Shown here: positions 46,178 to 60,584 of the stretch, piece by piece
Position numbering within the stretch: the stretch's first letter is position 1
How the letters are laid out: every line of letters begins with the position of its first letter
From: Schizophyllum amplum
Lineage: Eukaryota; Basidiomycota; Agaricomycetes; Agaricales; Schizophyllaceae
Direction of reading: 5' to 3'
Assembly (NCBI GenBank): GCA_007026445.1
Contig: VDMD01000016.1
Span: 434,001-498,000 of the forward strand
DNA: 64,000 nucleotides
Position numbers and translations under genes: made by a program
The notes under the pieces: generated by a model
The model's input: the letters and a program-made list of their open reading frames with translations, nothing else
Told to the model about the DNA's origin: nothing
Databases searched by the model: none

Positions 46178-48913
46178 ATGCAGTCCTCCCTGCGTACGCG
46201 CAAGTCGCAGGCCCCGCGCAAGGGCCAGCGCTCGGGAACCAAGATGGTCAAGGCCCCCGGCGGAGGCGCCGTCCCCCGCGACCGCAAGTCGCGCGTCGAC
46301 GACAAGATCAAGAAGCGTATGTCTATGCGCTATGCAGAGATCTCCGGGCCAACACCAGTGGGCGGCATCCCCGCGGTGCCCAGTCTGCCTGCTGGCATGG
46401 GCGCACCGCGTGTGTTCCGGGAGCAGGATGAGCTCGTGCGCGAGCCCGACGAAATGGCGCAGGGGCCGACAAAGGAGGACGACCGCAAGATCTTGGACGA
46501 CAAGAACTTTGACGCGGATGCTTGTGAGTCTAGGGCGCGTCGCTGTGGGAGGCACGATCGTTGATCGCGAATGTAGACCTCAAGTCGAAGCTGGCGAATT
46601 CGACGGAGGCGGAGATCAAGTCGCTCCAGTCGTCGTTGCGCGGCGCGCAGGGTGACATGGCGGTTGAGCTGCAGCGGAACGTGTTCAACAAGTGCGTTGT
46701 CCTCATCAATCGCGTATGCTATGCTAATGAACTGTTGCATAGCTACGCGGAGTTCGTACAGATATCCAAGGAGATATCGACCCTCGAGAACGAGATGCTC
46801 GAGCTCAAGGATCCCTCTCCGATACAAATCAATGCCCTCCCTCCTCCACATCCCAGACCCTTCAACGAACGCGTCTACCATGTCCACCTTCCGCCGATCA
46901 TCCGTCGCGGATCTGCGCATCATGTACTTCAACCAGATGCAGGCCCTGCACGCTCAGATTGAGGGATCTGCCAAATTCGCACCGACGACGCCTGGGCGAC
47001 ACGTCGTGGCTGAGTTCGATGGCGTAGCCGCACTGAACGCGGCGACGTACAAAGTGGTCGGCAAGGTCAAGTTCGTTGTCCTCGATGATCTTGTGCTGGT
47101 CGCACGCCGGAGGCGACGAACGGCAGGCGCGGACACTCGAGGAGGCAGTATTGGGGAGGGCAAGCTTGTCGCGGAACGGTGCTGGCCGTTGAACGAGATG
47201 CTGGTCCTCGATACGAAGGATTCACCCAGTGCGTTCAACAACAAGAAGCGAGCGTTTATCCTGAACTTTTAGCCATGACAAATGTCTTCAAGATCAAACA
47301 TGGGAAGGAGACGCATGTATACCGCACCGACACGCCAGGGGACAAGAAGTCGCTTCTTACCCAATTTCGCCAAGTCGCAGAGGAGCTGGCCGACAAACGA
47401 CGGAAGGAACGCGAAGGAGAGCATGAGAGGCGAAAGAGTATGTGGACTGGTGGGGGAGGTGGTGGTGATGTGGTGTCTAGTACTCCCGCCCTTCTTATGC
47501 TAACCCTCTGTAGCGAGCCTCAATGTCCTTCTCTGCCGATCGCATGCCGCCCATAACGGACTGGATGGTTGATCTAGCTCGCAATGCCGGAGTGACGGTC
47601 GGTTCATCCGCAAAGGATAAATCAGAACGTGATGGTCGTTGGGTTGGGAGTGGGCAGATGAGCTTACCGTGGCCATCGCACTTAGGGAATGGGAGAAGGC
47701 AGTGACATTGGTCGAGCAAGGTGTGTTCAGACACAGCTGCTTATTGTACCTCGCTCACGACTGTTTTAGGAAAGGCGAAGTCGTCTACCATGCCCTCATT
47801 GGCGACAAAGGTTCCCATCTTGTCCTCCCAGTTAATATCAGCGCTGCTCCAATCCCTTTCTCTATCCTCCAACCGCAAATCCACCGTCATAACTCTCATC
47901 TCGCTGCTATTGCGACTGGAGGCCGGTCCTGCCGCACGCTCCACATTCTTGAATATGCGGACGCAGGTGCTACGCTCTATGGTGCGCAAGATACCTTTCG
48001 AAGGACATGTCGGCGCCTACGTCGGAGACCTCGCGGTCGTGACCTTCACCGCGATCAAGCACACGGCCGACTGGTTCCTGGCGAGCTTTAAGGATAATGA
48101 GGCTGCGAGTGGTTCGTCTGTCACTACTTCAGGCAGCGCTTGGCCCTGCTGACGGCCGATCAGCTTTCATTGAATGGGCGAGAAATCAAATTGAGGCCTA
48201 TGCCGAGATGTTCAGGAAGCAGGTCTACAGCCCCGACGTTGAGCGAAAGGTCATTGACGAGTGTATGACCATCACTTACTCTCAGAGTCGTAAAGTAAGC
48301 GATTGTACTTCCGCTGCGAGGTATTCAAGGCTAATCATTCTGGTTCCAGCTTCTACAAGAATACGGCCTTGACTTCCGGTTCCTTTTCGATGACCTATTG
48401 CTGGAACATCCTCGAGGCGGAAACGAGAAGGCCGCAGCGCCTGCTCACTTTGCTTCGAACTTTCATGCACGCCGCACGAAAGCCACAGAACCGTCTGACA
48501 CCCCGTCGTCCACTCCTATGGCACGATCACCTGCCACGTCAGCAATCCAGTTGCCGGACGATGTCCCTGATGTCCCCGCCCTTGCACCACCGCCACCAAC
48601 TTCGCGCTCACGGTCGGGCAGCGTTGCAGCCCCGCGTCCGATACCAGCAACAGCCGGACTCAACTTGTCGTCTTCGAACGCTCCTTCACCGCCCGTATCA
48701 TCGGCGTCTCGCAGGACGCCTGTGTCCGCTGCAGGCTCCGTGGCGTCGTACAGGCCGACTACGCCAGGGTCGTCTCGCAGCGGTGGCGTGCCCGGCACTC
48801 CGCCTAGAGAAAGGCGGGGTATTCGCACCCCTGCACCACCCCCGCCGCGGTCGACGAACCGGCCTGGCAGCTCCGCGCACCGGGCGGTCGCTCAGCACGA
48901 TGGAATGATTTGA
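46178..48913 (+). CDS. EXO84: Exocyst complex component Exo84
   Basis: Tethering-complex subunit that docks secretory vesicles at the plasma membrane. Start MQSSLRTRKSQAPRKGQRSG. The N-terminal coiled coil has FDADAYLKSKLANSTEAEI, SLQSSLRGAQGDMAVELQRN and YAEFVQISKEISTLENEML. The PH domain follows: PGRHVVAEFDGVAALNAATY, KFVVLDDLVLVARRRRR, KLVAERCWPLNEMLVLDTKD, TNVFKIKHGKETHVYRTD. The C-terminal helical bundle has WADELTVAIALREWEKAVTL, SSQLISALLQSLSLSSNRKS, FEGHVGAYVGDLAVVTFTAI and LLQEYGLDFRFLFDDLLLEHP, then a long Pro/Ser-rich tail. An intron at about 47230-47274 removes an otherwise in-frame stop. One base appears to be missing near 46815 (before YKSMPSLLHIPDP). Same strand as Ask1, 289 bases downstream of it. 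Confidence 0.93.
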
Positions 48914-49028
48914 TGGACTTTATGGAAGGATTCTTGCGCATGATACCCATTGAATTTGTAGCACTAACTTTCGGCACGTCGTGTATATCTACAACGGTAG
49001 GACGAATACTCCGTGCCCGTAGAAACTT

Positions 49029-51531
49029 TTACTTACCAACTTCACCACCGATAGCATTGTTATCATACTCCGGCACTGTCAATGTACAGCTTTGTGAGTA
49101 CGTCCTTTGAGTTAGGGAAGAGTAATGCTGACCTGGAGGGATGTCGACGTTGTTCAGGTAAAAGGCCTTGTCGCCATTGGGGTCGAAGTCCGACACTGTG
49201 CCTCCGTTACCAAGCCAGAAGAAGCGATTGCGATTGTCGCTATCCAGTGCCTCATATTCATAGTCCTCCCAGCGAGGATGCTCGAGGGCGCGGGTGAAGT
49301 GCAGCGTCGAACCTTCCGAATGAGCAGCGTGAATGGACAAGTTCTTCGGGAGCTCATACGGCTGTACCTGGGTATAGCGCCGAGATGCGACCCTCGACGT
49401 TGCCGTTCTTGTACCATGATTTGCAAGGCTCACTAAAAACGGTGGTTGGGAAAAATGCCTGCGCGAGTAAGTCAAATTACCCGAAGCAGTGTTTACTTTG
49501 GTCCTCACCTCCAGGTACTCGTCGAAGTCTTCCGCAGCTTCCTTCTTCACCGCCATACTTTTCAGTCTCTCGCGTTGCAGCTTCGCCGTCGCCTTCACTG
49601 CATACTCGACCTGCTTCTCAATGACCGCCAACAGAGAGCCAGACCCCATGGCCGAGTTTGGCCCGAAGGACTGGAACCAGTTCGGGAAGCCGTCGACCGC
49701 GATGGATAGGTAGGTCTTTGGATGCGGTGTATACTTGTCTTTCAATTCGACCCCGCCTCTGCCGATGAAAGGGAAGCCCAGCTGGAACGACGTATCGTAG
49801 CCTGTCGCGCAGACGATAATGTCGAGGTCGATGTATTGGCCGTCTTCCGTTACGAGACCATTTTCGGCGGCAAATTTTATGGGAGAGGGAATGAAGTCGA
49901 CCTATACTTCAAGTGAATATGCAGTGGTGGACCATCAATGAAGGGAGAGGCTGCTGACATTGTCCTCGCATAGCGCTTCCAGATATCCAGGACCAGGTGT
50001 CAGCCTCCGGCACGCCAGACCAAATTGAGGCACGACTGCCTCTAGGTAAGCACTGGCACCCTTTCATGTGGCAAGGATGACTGACGATGGTCCGCAATCC
50101 AGGGTTTCTTCGCCAATTTCTTCTTCATGGACTCCGTCAAGTGCTCGCGGCCCATGATCTGACCTTCGCTCCCTCGCATTGTCGCAGCATACGCGGCCTG
50201 CGACATGATTAAGCCTCCAAGATCGACAGTTCAAGCGGATAATGTGCCAGACGTTGAGTTCCGCTTCCAGGTCATGTCTGAATTCGTGGTAAGCCTTCGG
50301 ATCCTTGAACTTCTCCTTGTCGGCTTCGCTAAACGTGTCTTCCAAATCTGTCAGTCTCTCATCGCCGATGTTCGTGATCCGGCTTACAATTATCGACTGC
50401 AGTGTCACCTGCCAACTCCTGCAGTGTGTTCGAAGCGAATGGTCCCGAGATCCAGGTGTTGCCGCGAACGAAGTTGACCAGCTTGGCAACGTGGGGCTGT
50501 AAGGCGGATACGATCTGTATGCCCGACGAGCCCTTGACAATACAAGTCAGTGGGCGACATTCGGACAATAGAATGTTCGCTAACCACACCAATAACCCCG
50601 ACTTTCTTGTCAGCCCAGTTCTTGACGCTTGCTTCCCACGTCTCCCCACCGTCGGCCGTCTCCCATTGCGCACTGTGGATAACGGGACCCTTGAACGTTG
50701 TACGCAGACCATCAATGTTGGGCCAGGACCAGCGACTGAGCAGCCCGATCCCGGTAAACAAGACATCGGCCGTTTCCTGGAACTCGCTGTCGTCCGATCT
50801 GCGGATGGTGAGCATCCACTTGCCCATTTCTTCTGCCCATTCCGCGCGCACGAGACGGTGGCGAAGCTTGATATATGACATGAGCTTCCACTTGTCGACG
50901 ACATGCTGCATATATGCTAAAATTTCTGGGCCTGGTGCGTAGAATCGGGACCAGTTTGGCTGATGCGAGGCGCCTCGTCAGAAAAGCTCTTCTTTACGCG
51001 AGTGTCTGCTTACGTTGTTCTCGAAGGTGAGTTGATACTACTCTTTCGATTGAGTGTTCCTTCTAAGCTTACAGACAAATCAAGGGAAACGCACCGCATG
51101 GCTGGGAACTGGCGTCGTGGTCAGCATCAGCGTGCAGACATTGTCAACGATACTTACTATCGCAGGCAAGCCCAGGGTATTTGTTTGAGTACCACGTCCC
51201 GCCGATGCCTGCGTTTGCCTCATAGATGGTCAAATCGAGGTTCGGTATATGTTGGCGAAAGCTAATCGCGGAGATGGCATGTGTGAGTACCACCCGGTTA
51301 CTGATACACGCTGTGCGTACTGACCGAATGCCCGCTGTAATCCCAGAGTATCCTGCGCCTATGACGACCACTGGGATTAGTGTCAGTCTTCCACTAGGTA
51401 TAGCACAAGACCAACGCTCATCTATGAGGCTTACCCTTCATGCGGCGCGGCTCGTCGATGGCGAATTGCCCCAGGCGGAAGACCGGGGTCGCCCCACCTG
51501 AAGGCTGCTCCCGAGGCTGCTCGCTTCTCAT
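49029..51531 (-). CDS. FAD-dependent Baeyer-Villiger-type monooxygenase
   Basis: Start MRSEQPREQPSGG at 51531; a short exon leads to the FAD-binding fold VVIGAGYSGITAG (GxGxxG) with FRQHIPNLDLTIYEANAGIG, GTWYSNKYPGLACD and MQHVVDKWKLMSYIKLRH. The fingerprint of Baeyer-Villiger enzymes, FxGxxxHxxxW, is present as FKGPVIHSAQW. A NADPH Rossmann motif follows (KVGVIG..SSGIQIVSALQ), then GNTWISGPFASNTLQEL. The C-terminal part is MGSGSLLAVIEKQVEYAVKA, FFPTTVFSEPCKSWYKNG, SIHAAHSEGSTLHFTRAL and EDYEYEALDSDNRNRFFWLG. Such enzymes insert oxygen next to a ketone or oxidise soft nucleophiles with NADPH and O2; the substrate is not predictable. The frame slips near 50535, at the second GxGxxG. A dehydrogenase gene on the same strand lies 325 bases upstream. 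Confidence 0.88.
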
Positions 51532-51856
51532 GGCGAATGGTAGGTGATGGGGCGATAGCTTGGCCTTCAACTCTGGGCTGGCCTATATACCCTCTGCGAC
51601 AGCCCCTCCTCATCCATTGAATGGGAACGGCGAGGTAGAGATCCTGCGGGCGTCCCATGACTGCTATCGCAGTCGATGAGGGTCACGATGGTTTGCGGTG
51701 CGTTCACCACATTGTCTGTCGCCGAGGCCATGAGGCTGAGGCTGTTCCGGTGTATCCATTTACTGCCCCGGAGGTATGATGTATCTATGCGGCTACTATC
51801 ATTGTTACCCTCGCACAATCATTCTATCGTTGTCGTGCTCCTGGCACGTATCCAGT
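51532..51856. other. Intergenic gap, 325 bases
   Basis: Between the monooxygenase (start 51531, -) and the dehydrogenase ending at 51857 (-). Holds the monooxygenase promoter; no further feature recognised. Confidence 0.4.
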
Positions 51857-52867
51857 CTATTGACCCGTCCTCAGGCGCTTGGCCGCTTCTGCAAAGTCGC
51901 GGAGCACATCACAGTCCCTGCTACCCTCCTCATTCGCCTTCGCGAGGTTTCGGTAGAGCGCCTCGATGCCCTTGAACGTCTGCTGCTCCTCACCGCCCAC
52001 AAAGTTGCCGACCTCCTGCATTTCGTATATATGCCGATATGCCTTGCTAATGGAAGCTGGGACGAGGTCGACGACACGGTCCACTAGAGTGGGTTGTGAT
52101 ATGTCGAGAGCGTGTAGAAGTGCGTCCGCGGTCGCGGGCGATGTCCGTTCTGCGGCTGCAATTATCTATATGTGAGCTTTTCCTATTCCGCAGTTTTCTG
52201 AAATATACTGACACAAAATCATCGTGTTGAATAGGCCGATGAGACCCTTGACTATGCCCTGCAAGCGTTCAACAACGGTTGGGAGATACTGGCGGAGCCC
52301 GGGACCTACCGAATGTGCCATCTTCACGGCACTTGCTGCACCGATTGACGCGCCGTCTCCCTTTAATGCGAAGGGGTTCAGGCCATACTTCTTTGTCAAT
52401 GCCACCGTGTCGTCGAGCTCTTGTCCATTCTTTTTCTCGGCCGAGAGGTAAAGCCCAGGATTGACCGTATCTGTCGGTGGCAGGCCGATGATGGACCCAT
52501 CGATGACCGTGATACTGGTCCCTTCGAACACCTTCGCAAGCTCTAACATAGTCGGCGGCCCTACCGCATTGCAGTCGATATATACTAGCGGTCGCAAGAG
52601 CCCCGCTGACCGGGAGGCTGTAGCCACGAGCTCCGCCACAGCGAAAGCCTCCTTCGTCGGGACGATACTAAGAATATGTGTCGCCTGAGAGACGATGTCG
52701 GCGTAGGGGACGTCTACCATCCCTGCCTGGGCGGCGCGTTCCCGGGTCGCGAGGGAGCGCCCATCAAGGTTGGTGAGGATGGATCCGCTGCCGAAGGCGT
52801 GCATGCGCTGGGCGATTTTGGAGCCCATGGCGCCAGCGCCGAGGACGGCGAGTTTGTCCGCTGACAT
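51857..52867 (-). CDS. 6-phosphogluconate dehydrogenase-like NAD(P) enzyme with DUF1932 domain
   Basis: Start at 52867: MSADKLAVLGAGAMGSKIAQ gives the Rossmann GxGxMG of the 3-hydroxyacid/6PGDH-like NAD-binding family. It continues ILTNLDGRSLATRERAAQAG, ADIVSQATHILSIVPTKEA, VYIDCNAVGPPTMLELAKVF and VIDGSIIGLPP. The hinge helix has GASIGAASAVKMAHSGIVKGL (family catalytic Lys), then the helical C-terminal part of the DUF1932 type (IIAAAERTSPATADALLHAL, YRHIYEMQEVGNFVGGEEQQ). Two introns: one near 52262-52311 splices in frame; the second, near 52185, is one base out of phase with the expected IIAAAE. Members oxidise beta-hydroxyacid-type substrates; this one's substrate is unknown. It could work with the neighbouring monooxygenase in one catabolic route, but that is only a guess from position. 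Confidence 0.86.
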
Positions 52868-53383
52868 GCTGGTTGGGTTCAGAAAGCGCAGAGTGCGTTA
52901 TCTGCTCGCACGGTGGCTGATCGCCACGCATCGAGTCAGTCTGGGTGACTCACAGCTTGTTGTGGGGATCTTCTCGTCTCGTTTCTCAGACATGCCGTCC
53001 TCATGAGGCGGATCACTCGTCGATTCGGCCAGCTTACCCATATCCTCGCATGCTCTAACTTCATTCGTGCAGTTGATGGGGTCTTCTTTTTGCTCGCCAC
53101 TCCTGATTCCAGGATGCTATCATCACCGCAACATCGACGTAGATCCCCAGTCCATCCACTTTTTCACGCCTGCGCCGCACGCCACAGACTGGGAATACTG
53201 GTTGAGCGCCATGAGGCTGAGGAGATGGGGATTCATCGTGATTGTCAGAGCGGTTGAACAAATGCGACACGTGACAACAATGGGAAATCGGCTGTGACGC
53301 ATGCCGGCGGACCGCGGACCGCGTCGCTCCTCGTCTCTGCCGAACGTCGACGAAGGCGTCGCGCTCGATATTGTGATCCGAGA
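52868..53383. other. Divergent intergenic region, 516 bases
   Basis: Promoters of the dehydrogenase (-) and AP-3 delta (+). No TATA box or other element stands out. Confidence 0.4.
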
Positions 53384-56300
53384 ATGTGGGAGAGGACACT
53401 GCAGGACCTTATTCGTGGGCTGCGCGCCAACAAGAAGGATGAAAGCAAGTTCATCAACAAGGCAGTCGACGAGATCAAGCGCGAAATCCGCGAGGAGGAC
53501 ATGGTGCTCAAGGCGGGCGCCGTCCTCAAGCTGACATATGTGCGTGTCATATACCAGTCTGTTAGCAAAGATCTAATGAGCTACAGTTGGACATGCTGGG
53601 CTACGACATGAGCTGGGCGTCATTCCATGTCGTGGAGGTCATGTCCTCTCCCCGGTTCCATCTCAAAGCCGTGGGCTATTTGGCCGCAACGCAGTCGTTC
53701 AATCAGGACACAGATGTGCTCATGCTCACAACGAATCTGCTCAAGAAGGTGCGTGAGGGCCTTCCAACACCATAATATCCTAGTTACACTATTCCATCAG
53801 GACCTGACGTCGACGCCTGCAGACGTAGCGGTCACCCTGAACGGTGTATCCCACATCGCAACTCCGGAGCTCTCGCGCGATCTCTCTCCCGAGCTGACCG
53901 CCATGCTCACACACTCGCGTCCGCAAATCCGGAAGCGCGCAGTCTTGACGATGTACAAGGTCCTCCAGCAGTACCCCCCTGCCGCTCAAGCGGCGCTTCC
54001 CCGCCTGAAGGACAGACTGGAGGATCCGGACTCAGGTGTGTAGCCGTCCCTCCATATTCAGTGCAGCGACTGATCGTCGCTCAGGTGTCGTCGCCGCAAC
54101 AGTGAACGTGCTATGTGAACTGGCCAGGCAACGGCCCGCCGATTACCTCAACCTTGCCCCTCAACTATTCCACCTACTGACTACCTCGTCCAACAACTGG
54201 ATGTTGATCAAGATTATCAAGCTCGTACGACAAGCTCCTGCTTCACCGTTCAAACTGCTGACGAAGTCCTCAGTTCGGATGCTTAATGCCGCACGAGCCG
54301 CGTCTAGTCAAGAAACTGCAACCACAAATTGTTGATCTCATCTCTACCACTCCCGCTATATCGCTCCTATATGAATGTGTGCATACCTGCATTATAGGTG
54401 GCATGCTTCGCGGCCACGCAGGCGACAACTTGGCAAGAACCTGTGTCACCAAGCTGGCTGCGTTCATCCAGGATCCTGATCACAACCGTATGTACATCAC
54501 ATTCGAGCCTTCTTAGTGTTGACGCAAGTTGCAGTCAAGTACATTGCGCTATTAGCTATGGTCAAGATTGTGCCGACACACCCTCATCTTGTAGCTGAGT
54601 ATCAAGACACCATATTGCAAAGTGTCGACGACCAAGACATCAGTATTCGGATGAGAGCTTTGGATTTGGTGTCTGCCATGGTGGGCACATCAGCACCAAT
54701 CCTAATTTACCTCCTCACACATAACTCAGGCCAACGAGACCAACCTTCAATCCATCGTCCAGCAAATCCTCTCCCACCTTGTTCCCGAAAGCGTGACCGC
54801 CTCTCAGCCCACAGCCGCCCAGTCACTTGCCCAGATATCCACCGCCCCCGGCGTCCGACCGCCCTCGCCTCCCCAGCCAAGCGCCGCCTACCGCCTCGTC
54901 CTCTGCCACGAGTTCTCAGCATGTGCTCGCAGAACGTGTACGAGAACGTGTCCAACTTCGAGTGGTACCTCTCCGTCCTTGTTGACCTCGCCAACGTCGC
55001 CGGCGTCAAGATTGGCGCGCAGGTGTGCGAGCAGCTCGTCGATGTCGTGGGCCGCGTGCGCGCCGTGCGGAGATACGCTGTCAACTCATGTCATCGCTAC
55101 TAGTGGACGATACGATGCTGCGGAATTCTCGAGAGGAAGGAAGTTGCCCGGAGGTGCTGTGGGCAGCTGCATGGATATGCGGTGAATATTGCAGGTGAGT
55201 ACTCACGATCTGATAAATAAGTGGCACGAGTCTGACGCGAAGCTAGTGAGATGACCGACCCCCAGAAACTCATCCCGTATTTGCTGCAGCCTGAGATCGT
55301 CATTCTCCCGGCAGATATCATGGCGTTGTATATACAGACCGCCCTGAAGATATTCGGCTACTGGGCAGCTGAGCTAGCCTCGAATTGGGATAATGACGAC
55401 TTGCCGGATGTGCAGGCGATGGTCGAGACGGTCATCACCGTGTCACCGACTTCGCTAGCAGCCCGCAATTGAAGTGCAGGAGAGGGTAAGCGACTCCTCC
55501 CTCACTATTCTCGACAATTTGCTAAGCTCTCCTCCAGGCCGCCAACACCCTCCAGCTCTTCCAGTTCATCCGCGCAGACCTGAGCTCCTTCCAGCCCAAG
55601 TCTGAGTCCGCATTCGCGTTCGCTGCTGACGAGAGCGCCGCGTCCTTCGGAGCCTCCGCCCCTGCGCCGCATTTCCCCAAGAGCCTCTATCTCATTCGTC
55701 CGCTGTTCACCGAGTACGAGCTCAACCCGGTCGCGCCGGAGGCGCAGGAGATGGTGCCGGTACCGGAAGGTCTTGATTTGGATGCTTGGATAGTGCCCCC
55801 GCCGCCGGAGCCGAAGGAGGAGGCGCCCACCAAGAAGGTGAAGAAGGCGAGCAAGAAGGGCAAAGAGAAAGCCGTGACGAACGGGAGGGAGAAAAAGGGC
55901 CGTGCGATTAACGGGGATGCGCTGGTACCCTTGGAAGTTGAGACGGAGACACCTGAAGAGCGAGCTGAGCGTGAGAGGGTATGTCATGTGAAGATTCTTC
56001 TTGCCAGAATGGAGACTAACAGTCTGGTACAGCTGAAAGCAGAGCGCCTCGAGCGATTGAAGGACGATCCGTACTACATCATGGACAAGTCTTCACCCAA
56101 GCCACCGGCGCCAGACGACCTGGACTCCATACCCGTCGTACAGCTGGAAGGCATGCCCTCGCTTCTACCCAGTAAGTCGCCTCGACGTGCATTTATGCAA
56201 TCCGCTGACCCGAGGCTAGACACCCCCGATCCCTCACTACCCTCCTTACGACACGACCGAGAACGCCGTCTTCTTCCCCCATACCCTTTGTGGTGGACCG

Positions 56301-56532
56301 CGTCGGGGAGATGCCGGTCGGCGCACGGCCGATGTCCCGGCCGTCGTCCAGGATGCAAACGCCCGTCAGCGGCGGACTGTATACTGAATCGCCACGATTG
56401 TCCCCGTATCCGGAATACGAAGTCCCTGAAGAGGAAGCCTCTGGCCCAAGTACGCCTCAGCCCATAAAGGTAACTCGGACAAAGAAGAAGGGCACGGGCA
56501 CGAAGAAGAAGAAGAAAGACACGCAGGCGTAG
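53384..56532 (+). CDS. APL5: AP-3 adaptor complex delta subunit
   Basis: Large subunit of the adaptor that carries cargo from Golgi/endosome to vacuole. Start MWERTLQDLIRGLRANKKDE, the delta/gamma-adaptin opening, then FINKAVDEIKREIREEDMVL, KLTYLDMLGYDMSWASFHVV, RFHLKAVGYLAATQSFNQDT and LMLTTNLLKKDL. HEAT-like repeats follow: TPELSRDLSPELTAMLTHSR, IRKRAVLTMYKVLQQYP, VVAATVNVLCELARQRPADY, NNWMLIKIIKLFGSL, ALLAMVKIVPTHPHLV, ISIRMRALDLVSAM and YENVSNFEWYLSVLVDLANV. The hinge is Lys/Glu/Pro-rich (KKVKKASKKGKEKAV) and the end is Lys-rich. Frame changes near 54900 and 55095 and again after 56210 each fit one missing base. Introns are about 45-60 bases. Convergent with the kinase gene. Confidence 0.92.
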
Positions 56533-56804
56533 AGCACAATGGTCCTTTGAATACATATTCTGCGAGCAAGTCCCGTCGCCTCACGGGTCTGTCAAAGAAT
56601 CCTCGACAGCGGCCATGGTATGAGTGCAGCGAGATGATATTACAACTGTACGGAAGTATACATGCGTGCGAGCAGGTGTTGGTATCGGAACAGTGCACGA
56701 AAACAAAGGGGGGTCCAGGTATATGATAGGCGATTAGATCCTGGCAAGCCCACGTACAGAGGTCCAAGGGTGCACGCGGAAGATGTCCATGCAACTGAGC
56801 CGCC

Positions 56805-58862
<2,058 letters not shown>

Positions 58863-60014
58863 ATGCACTCTCCACCGCCGTATCCCGCACCATCCTGTCC
58901 TCTCCTTACTCGTTACTCTGGTTCGTTGTTGTCGTGGCGCGTCGTGCAAGGCGGGACCTTTCCTGTGACCGCGTTCGGCAGGCTTCCACTCCGTCCGCGA
59001 TGATGCCGTCTCTTGCGATGCGCGTAGATTCGTAAGGATTACAATGAGATGCAGCCGCGCCTGGAACGGAACGCAGAAAGGCAGGAGATGTGGTGGGCGA
59101 TGACAAGCAACGCGTTGGCCCAATTTATCGCGGTGCGGGTTACTGCCGTTGCCATGTGGCGACTCTTTCCCGAGGCATGATTGCATCTTGGACCTGCTGC
59201 GATGACGCCGTTTGTACCTTCATACTTACATTCTGGTGTTTCGCATCCATAACAAAGGAGGGTAGTCATATTGGCGCTGCATATTCCACCTTTCAATCGA
59301 GTATCCAAATGCAATGGAACGCGGAAAGAACGTGCAAAGATAATCTAGTAGTGAGTGCTGAGGAACTCCGCTTTACATCATATTGTCCCCAGCTGGAACA
59401 TGCCCTGGGCAATTTTGCATGGTTCGGCCGCAGGAGACTAAGTAGGCCTTCGGTAGACATGGACAGGCTGAGAGCAACTGCCGCGGGTAAAAGCGACGGC
59501 GCGGGTCCAGATTATATTGCTACGGCCCCTTTCAGCGGGCTTTGTGTGGGCTTTGAACGAATTTCCTATGCCTCGGCAAGCTGCTCTCCCATGTTGTCCG
59601 GGAGGAGGTATGTCAGAGTACGGGAGTAGGCAAGAAGGACGGATGGATGCACATCTATTTTCTTCAACTATGCACTCGTCAAACGCGTTACTCCCTTCGC
59701 CGTTGTATCGGTCTACGCGGACCGCGCCTCATAACATGCTGATTATACCACTTGTAAGCGAACATAAGGATAGACGCGAAAAAGGAACGCAGCAGCCTTA
59801 GCGAGCTGGGCAAGGTCAAGTTGAACTCAAGCGTGGGAAGAATAGCCGGGTGCTCCCCGGTCCCGTGACAACGGCATGATGCACCGGTCCCGGGCCCGAG
59901 TTCCGAGTGTCCCCGGCTACGGCCGTCGACGTCCTCTTCCTTCCTCCCAACTTAGGCGCGAGTCTAACACGGGCACGCTTAGAGTCTCCTGAAGCTGCTA
60001 AACATCTTCTCAAC
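58863..60014. other. Gene-free stretch, 1.15 kb
   Basis: Contains the kinase promoter near 58.9 kb. A plus-strand frame at 59090-59629 has no recognised domain and unusual Cys/His content; I do not support it as a gene. Confidence 0.4.
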
Positions 60015-60338
60015 ATGAGTGGCCAAACCGCGGACAGCGTGAAGGCTCTAATGCCAATTTTCTTCGTGGTTGCTATCTTTCTGTGCGTAAAGTCGACGGT
60101 GGCATTGCGTGAACTTCTTTGTGACACCTCTGGCAGCTCCGCCGCATTACTCTGGTGTCTGGCTTCCACCTGCATGGGTCCATCCATCATAGACGCCTTC
60201 AGCGACCTCTGGGAATATATCTTTCTCAGTGCTAGGGAGTTTACCGGGAGGTCCCAGCCGACACGGCTGTACGACGAAGAGGATCTGCTCGAGATGGACT
60301 CCGGATACCGTCGATTCGGCCGTGGTCCCTTCAATTAG
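60015..60338 (+). CDS. Possible small membrane protein, 107 residues
   Basis: Start MSGQTADSVKALMPIFFVVA at 60015; the frame is also open from a Met at 59907. It has one convincing hydrophobic helix (LMPIFFVVAIFLCVKSTVAL) and a second weaker one (SSAALLWCLASTCMGPSIID), then an acidic/basic tail (YDEEDLLEMDSGYRRFGRG). No intron, no known family, no TATA box nearby. The composition suits a real small membrane protein, but nothing else supports it. Confidence 0.3.
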   Translation: MSGQTADSVKALMPIFFVVAIFLCVKSTVALRELLCDTSGSSAALLWCLASTCMGPSIIDAFSDLWEYIFLSAREFTGRSQPTRLYDEEDLLEMDSGYRRFGRGPFN

Positions 60339-60451
60339 GCTCTCCGGTGAAAACAATCTGCTGTCAAACAACCCGGGCGGTGCATGTCTCCCGACATCGA
60401 AGCTCGTCATACCTTCAATTTGGACTTCCGCTGTTTGTGCAGGTGTGCCCG

Positions 60452-60459
60452 TATAAAAG
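60452..60459 (+). promoter_or_regulatory. TATA box of the secreted repeat protein gene
   Basis: TATAAAAG at 133-126 bases upstream of the ATG at 60585, followed by a pyrimidine-rich leader. This is the clearest core promoter in the last 10 kb. Confidence 0.6.
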
Positions 60460-60584
60460 CACCGCCGCGCCGCGCAAACATCCAAAAGTTGCTGTTCTTC
60501 CCGAACGCCCATCATCCCACATTTCTACACGCCCACATAACGCCTTTTAATTTCACGACCTTTCACGAACACGCCTAGTCTACG

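Noticed and set aside
1..56532. Programmed ribosomal frameshifting as an explanation of the many frame changes
   Set aside because: The sites share no slippery sequence or downstream structure, occur in unrelated genes and even in a minisatellite; missing bases are simpler.
59090..59629. Plus-strand open frame of 179 codons upstream of the small membrane protein
   Set aside because: No domain, no splice or promoter support, atypical amino acid mix; likely chance.
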